Positions 41,169 through 42,291 of a DNA stretch of 42,291 bases are shown piece after piece. The position numbers were made by a program, and so were the translations under genes. How positions within the stretch are numbered: position 1 is the first letter of the stretch; the number at the start of each line of letters is the position of its first letter. The stretch spans positions 1 to 42,291 of the forward strand of contig JAIVFJ010000432.1 in assembly GCA_025765615.1 (NCBI GenBank). Reading direction: 5' to 3'. This DNA is from Zopfochytrium polystomum (taxonomy: Eukaryota; Chytridiomycota; Chytridiomycetes; Chytridiales; Chytridiaceae). Under the pieces are notes generated by a model. The model made no database searches. It was not told the origin of the DNA and saw only the letters and a list, made by a program, of their open reading frames with translations.

Positions 41169-42291
41169 ATGTTACGCCACGTCTTGACCGCACTGGCGCT
41201 GACCCCGCTTGTGCGCGCGCTCACTGCACCAATGCGTCGACTCCAGAGTGACCCCGAGGAGCGATCCGAGCCGCCGTCGCCCCTCGAACGACGGCAACAT
41301 ATCAAGGTGCAGTAATAAACATGAACGGCAGTCCTTTGACAACAGCGTGCTGGACAGTCGATCTCGTCATACAAGGAAGCAAGGTGACCCGAACGTTTTC
41401 CACGATGTCACGCGTTTTGTAACGCCAAGCTAGTTCGCAGTGCTGCTAGATTCTGGATCTACGAACCTTCTCATACCTGGGTCAACGATCGACGGCGGCT
41501 ACACGGGCGCAAAATACGACGCGACCGGCGCGATCTCTCAAAGCTACACGAAAGGTGGATTCATGGATGGCTCCGGCTGGTCTGGAGTCGTCGTCAGCGA
41601 CGTAGTTCAGATCGGGAGCCTCGTCGCGCAAACCGAGTTCATCGCCGTCACGAACCAAGTACGTTGCCCAACTTTTTTGACGCGATCCGCGCGATTCTCA
41701 CAGCTTGATCCACACATTCCACATCACCAGACAAGCAACCCCTCCCTCTTCACAGGCTCCACCTCCCAAGGCCTCCTCGGCATCGCCTACGACTCCCTTC
41801 CTCCTCGCCGGCCCAACCCCCCTCCTTCCTCACCTCGCTCGTCCAGCTCGGCGCGATCCCGCGCGACCTCGTCGCGCTCCGCGGCTGCCCCGCAAACTCC
41901 AAAACCCAGTCTGTGATCGATTTGGCGCGACGGACCACGCGCAGCTGGCCTGCGGTGTGACCAGCGAGGCGGACATTGCGTGGGCGCGGTCGGGAGGGTC
42001 GTACTTTACCGTCGACGTGACGGACATAGCGATCAACGGCGCGTCGACGGGGACAGTGCAGGCGGCGAGGGCGGCTGGGACGTGGCAGAAGGCCGGGGGG
42101 CGGGGGACAGCATTTTTGATACGTGTACGACGCTGTTTTTGGTGCCCAAGGAGATCTTTGATAAGCTCGGGGCTGCGATTTACGCGAGCGGGGCGATGCA
42201 GGCGGCGGGGATCCCGAACTCGGCCGTCACGGCGGTCATCAATGGATATGGACTCTATGATGTAGGTTCATTTGGATCGCCCCCGTCCACG
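41169..42291 (+). CDS. Pepsin-type (A1) aspartic protease 2, 3' end outside the window
   Basis: Starts MLRHVLTALALTPLVRALTA, a good secretion signal, followed by a charged propeptide ending before a splice at 41307 (GTGCAG). The next exon carries ACWTVDLVIQGSK, and after a short intron (41394-41433) comes FAVLLDSGSTNLLIPGS with the first catalytic Asp at 41449-41451. An intron at 41659-41730 (GTACGT...CCAG) splices in frame to NPSLFTGSTSQGLLGIAYDS. The rest follows protease 1: SFLTSLVQLGAIPRDLVALR, GCPANSK, then SIFDTCTTLFLVPKEIFDKL, where Cys takes the place of the Gly in the usual D-T-G motif (42118-42126). A donor-like GTAGGT follows at 42260. Frame changes occur near 41340, 41800, 41930 and 42095, the last in a G-rich run. 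Probably a secreted endoprotease, paralogous to the gene at 38 kb. Confidence 0.7.

Overview
The window looks like nuclear DNA of a fungus, most likely a chytrid-grade (zoosporic) one. The evidence is short GT-AG introns (about 40-160 nt), GC-rich coding sequence with AT-richer spacers, fungal-type transporter and protease families, and two proteins built of ankyrin-like repeats with a recurring WWK-x-SG core, a style I associate with chytrid genomes. The taxonomic call is an inference; no rRNA or other marker gene is present.

Layout. 1-3 kb: a poorly resolved multi-exon gene, then a tandem pair of Mpv17/PMP22-family membrane-protein genes. 3.2-6.3 kb: an intact 956-residue Ser-rich disordered protein. 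6.5-9 kb: a small minus-strand orphan and a broken F-box/WD40 gene. 9.5-11.5 kb (minus): a five-exon DHA2-type MFS transporter. 12.8-14.6 kb: a protein-kinase relic and a three-exon DUF5522-like CCG-x2-CRHCPY gene. 16.3-19.9 kb: a divergent pair (minus-strand orphan, plus-strand SANT protein). This pair recurs in degraded form at 25.6-29.1 kb, and two broken copies of parts of the DUF5522 gene lie at 20.5 and 24.6 kb. 21.6-23.8 kb (minus): a protein with an embedded ubiquitin-like domain and a C-terminal RING finger. 29.4-34.8 kb: two minus-strand WWK-repeat proteins separated by a decayed Ty1/copia retrotransposon. 35.9-37.9 kb: a second MFS transporter. 38-42.3 kb: two related pepsin-type aspartic proteases, the first with a Ser/Thr-rich tail enlarged by a roughly 0.49-kb tandem duplication, the second running off the window end.

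A striking cross-cutting feature is that many recognisable proteins are interrupted by single-base frame changes, several in short homopolymers (G, C or A runs), while the residues on both sides keep the family pattern and no stop lies in the frame being followed. This affects the MFS transporters, the ubiquitin-RING gene, WWK protein 2, SANT copy 1 and both proteases. It fits uncorrected long-read indels at least as well as real decay, so I label these loci CDS and state each break. I use pseudogene where there are stops, many lesions or large losses (F-box/WD40, kinase relic, duplicated copies).

Functionally this is an accessory-looking region: transporters, secreted proteases, ubiquitin-pathway proteins (F-box/WD40 and Ubl-RING), expanding repeat proteins and recent segmental duplication. 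I see no operon-like or gene-cluster logic joining the genes. The strongest candidate for something under-described is the Ubl-RING protein at 21622-23845.
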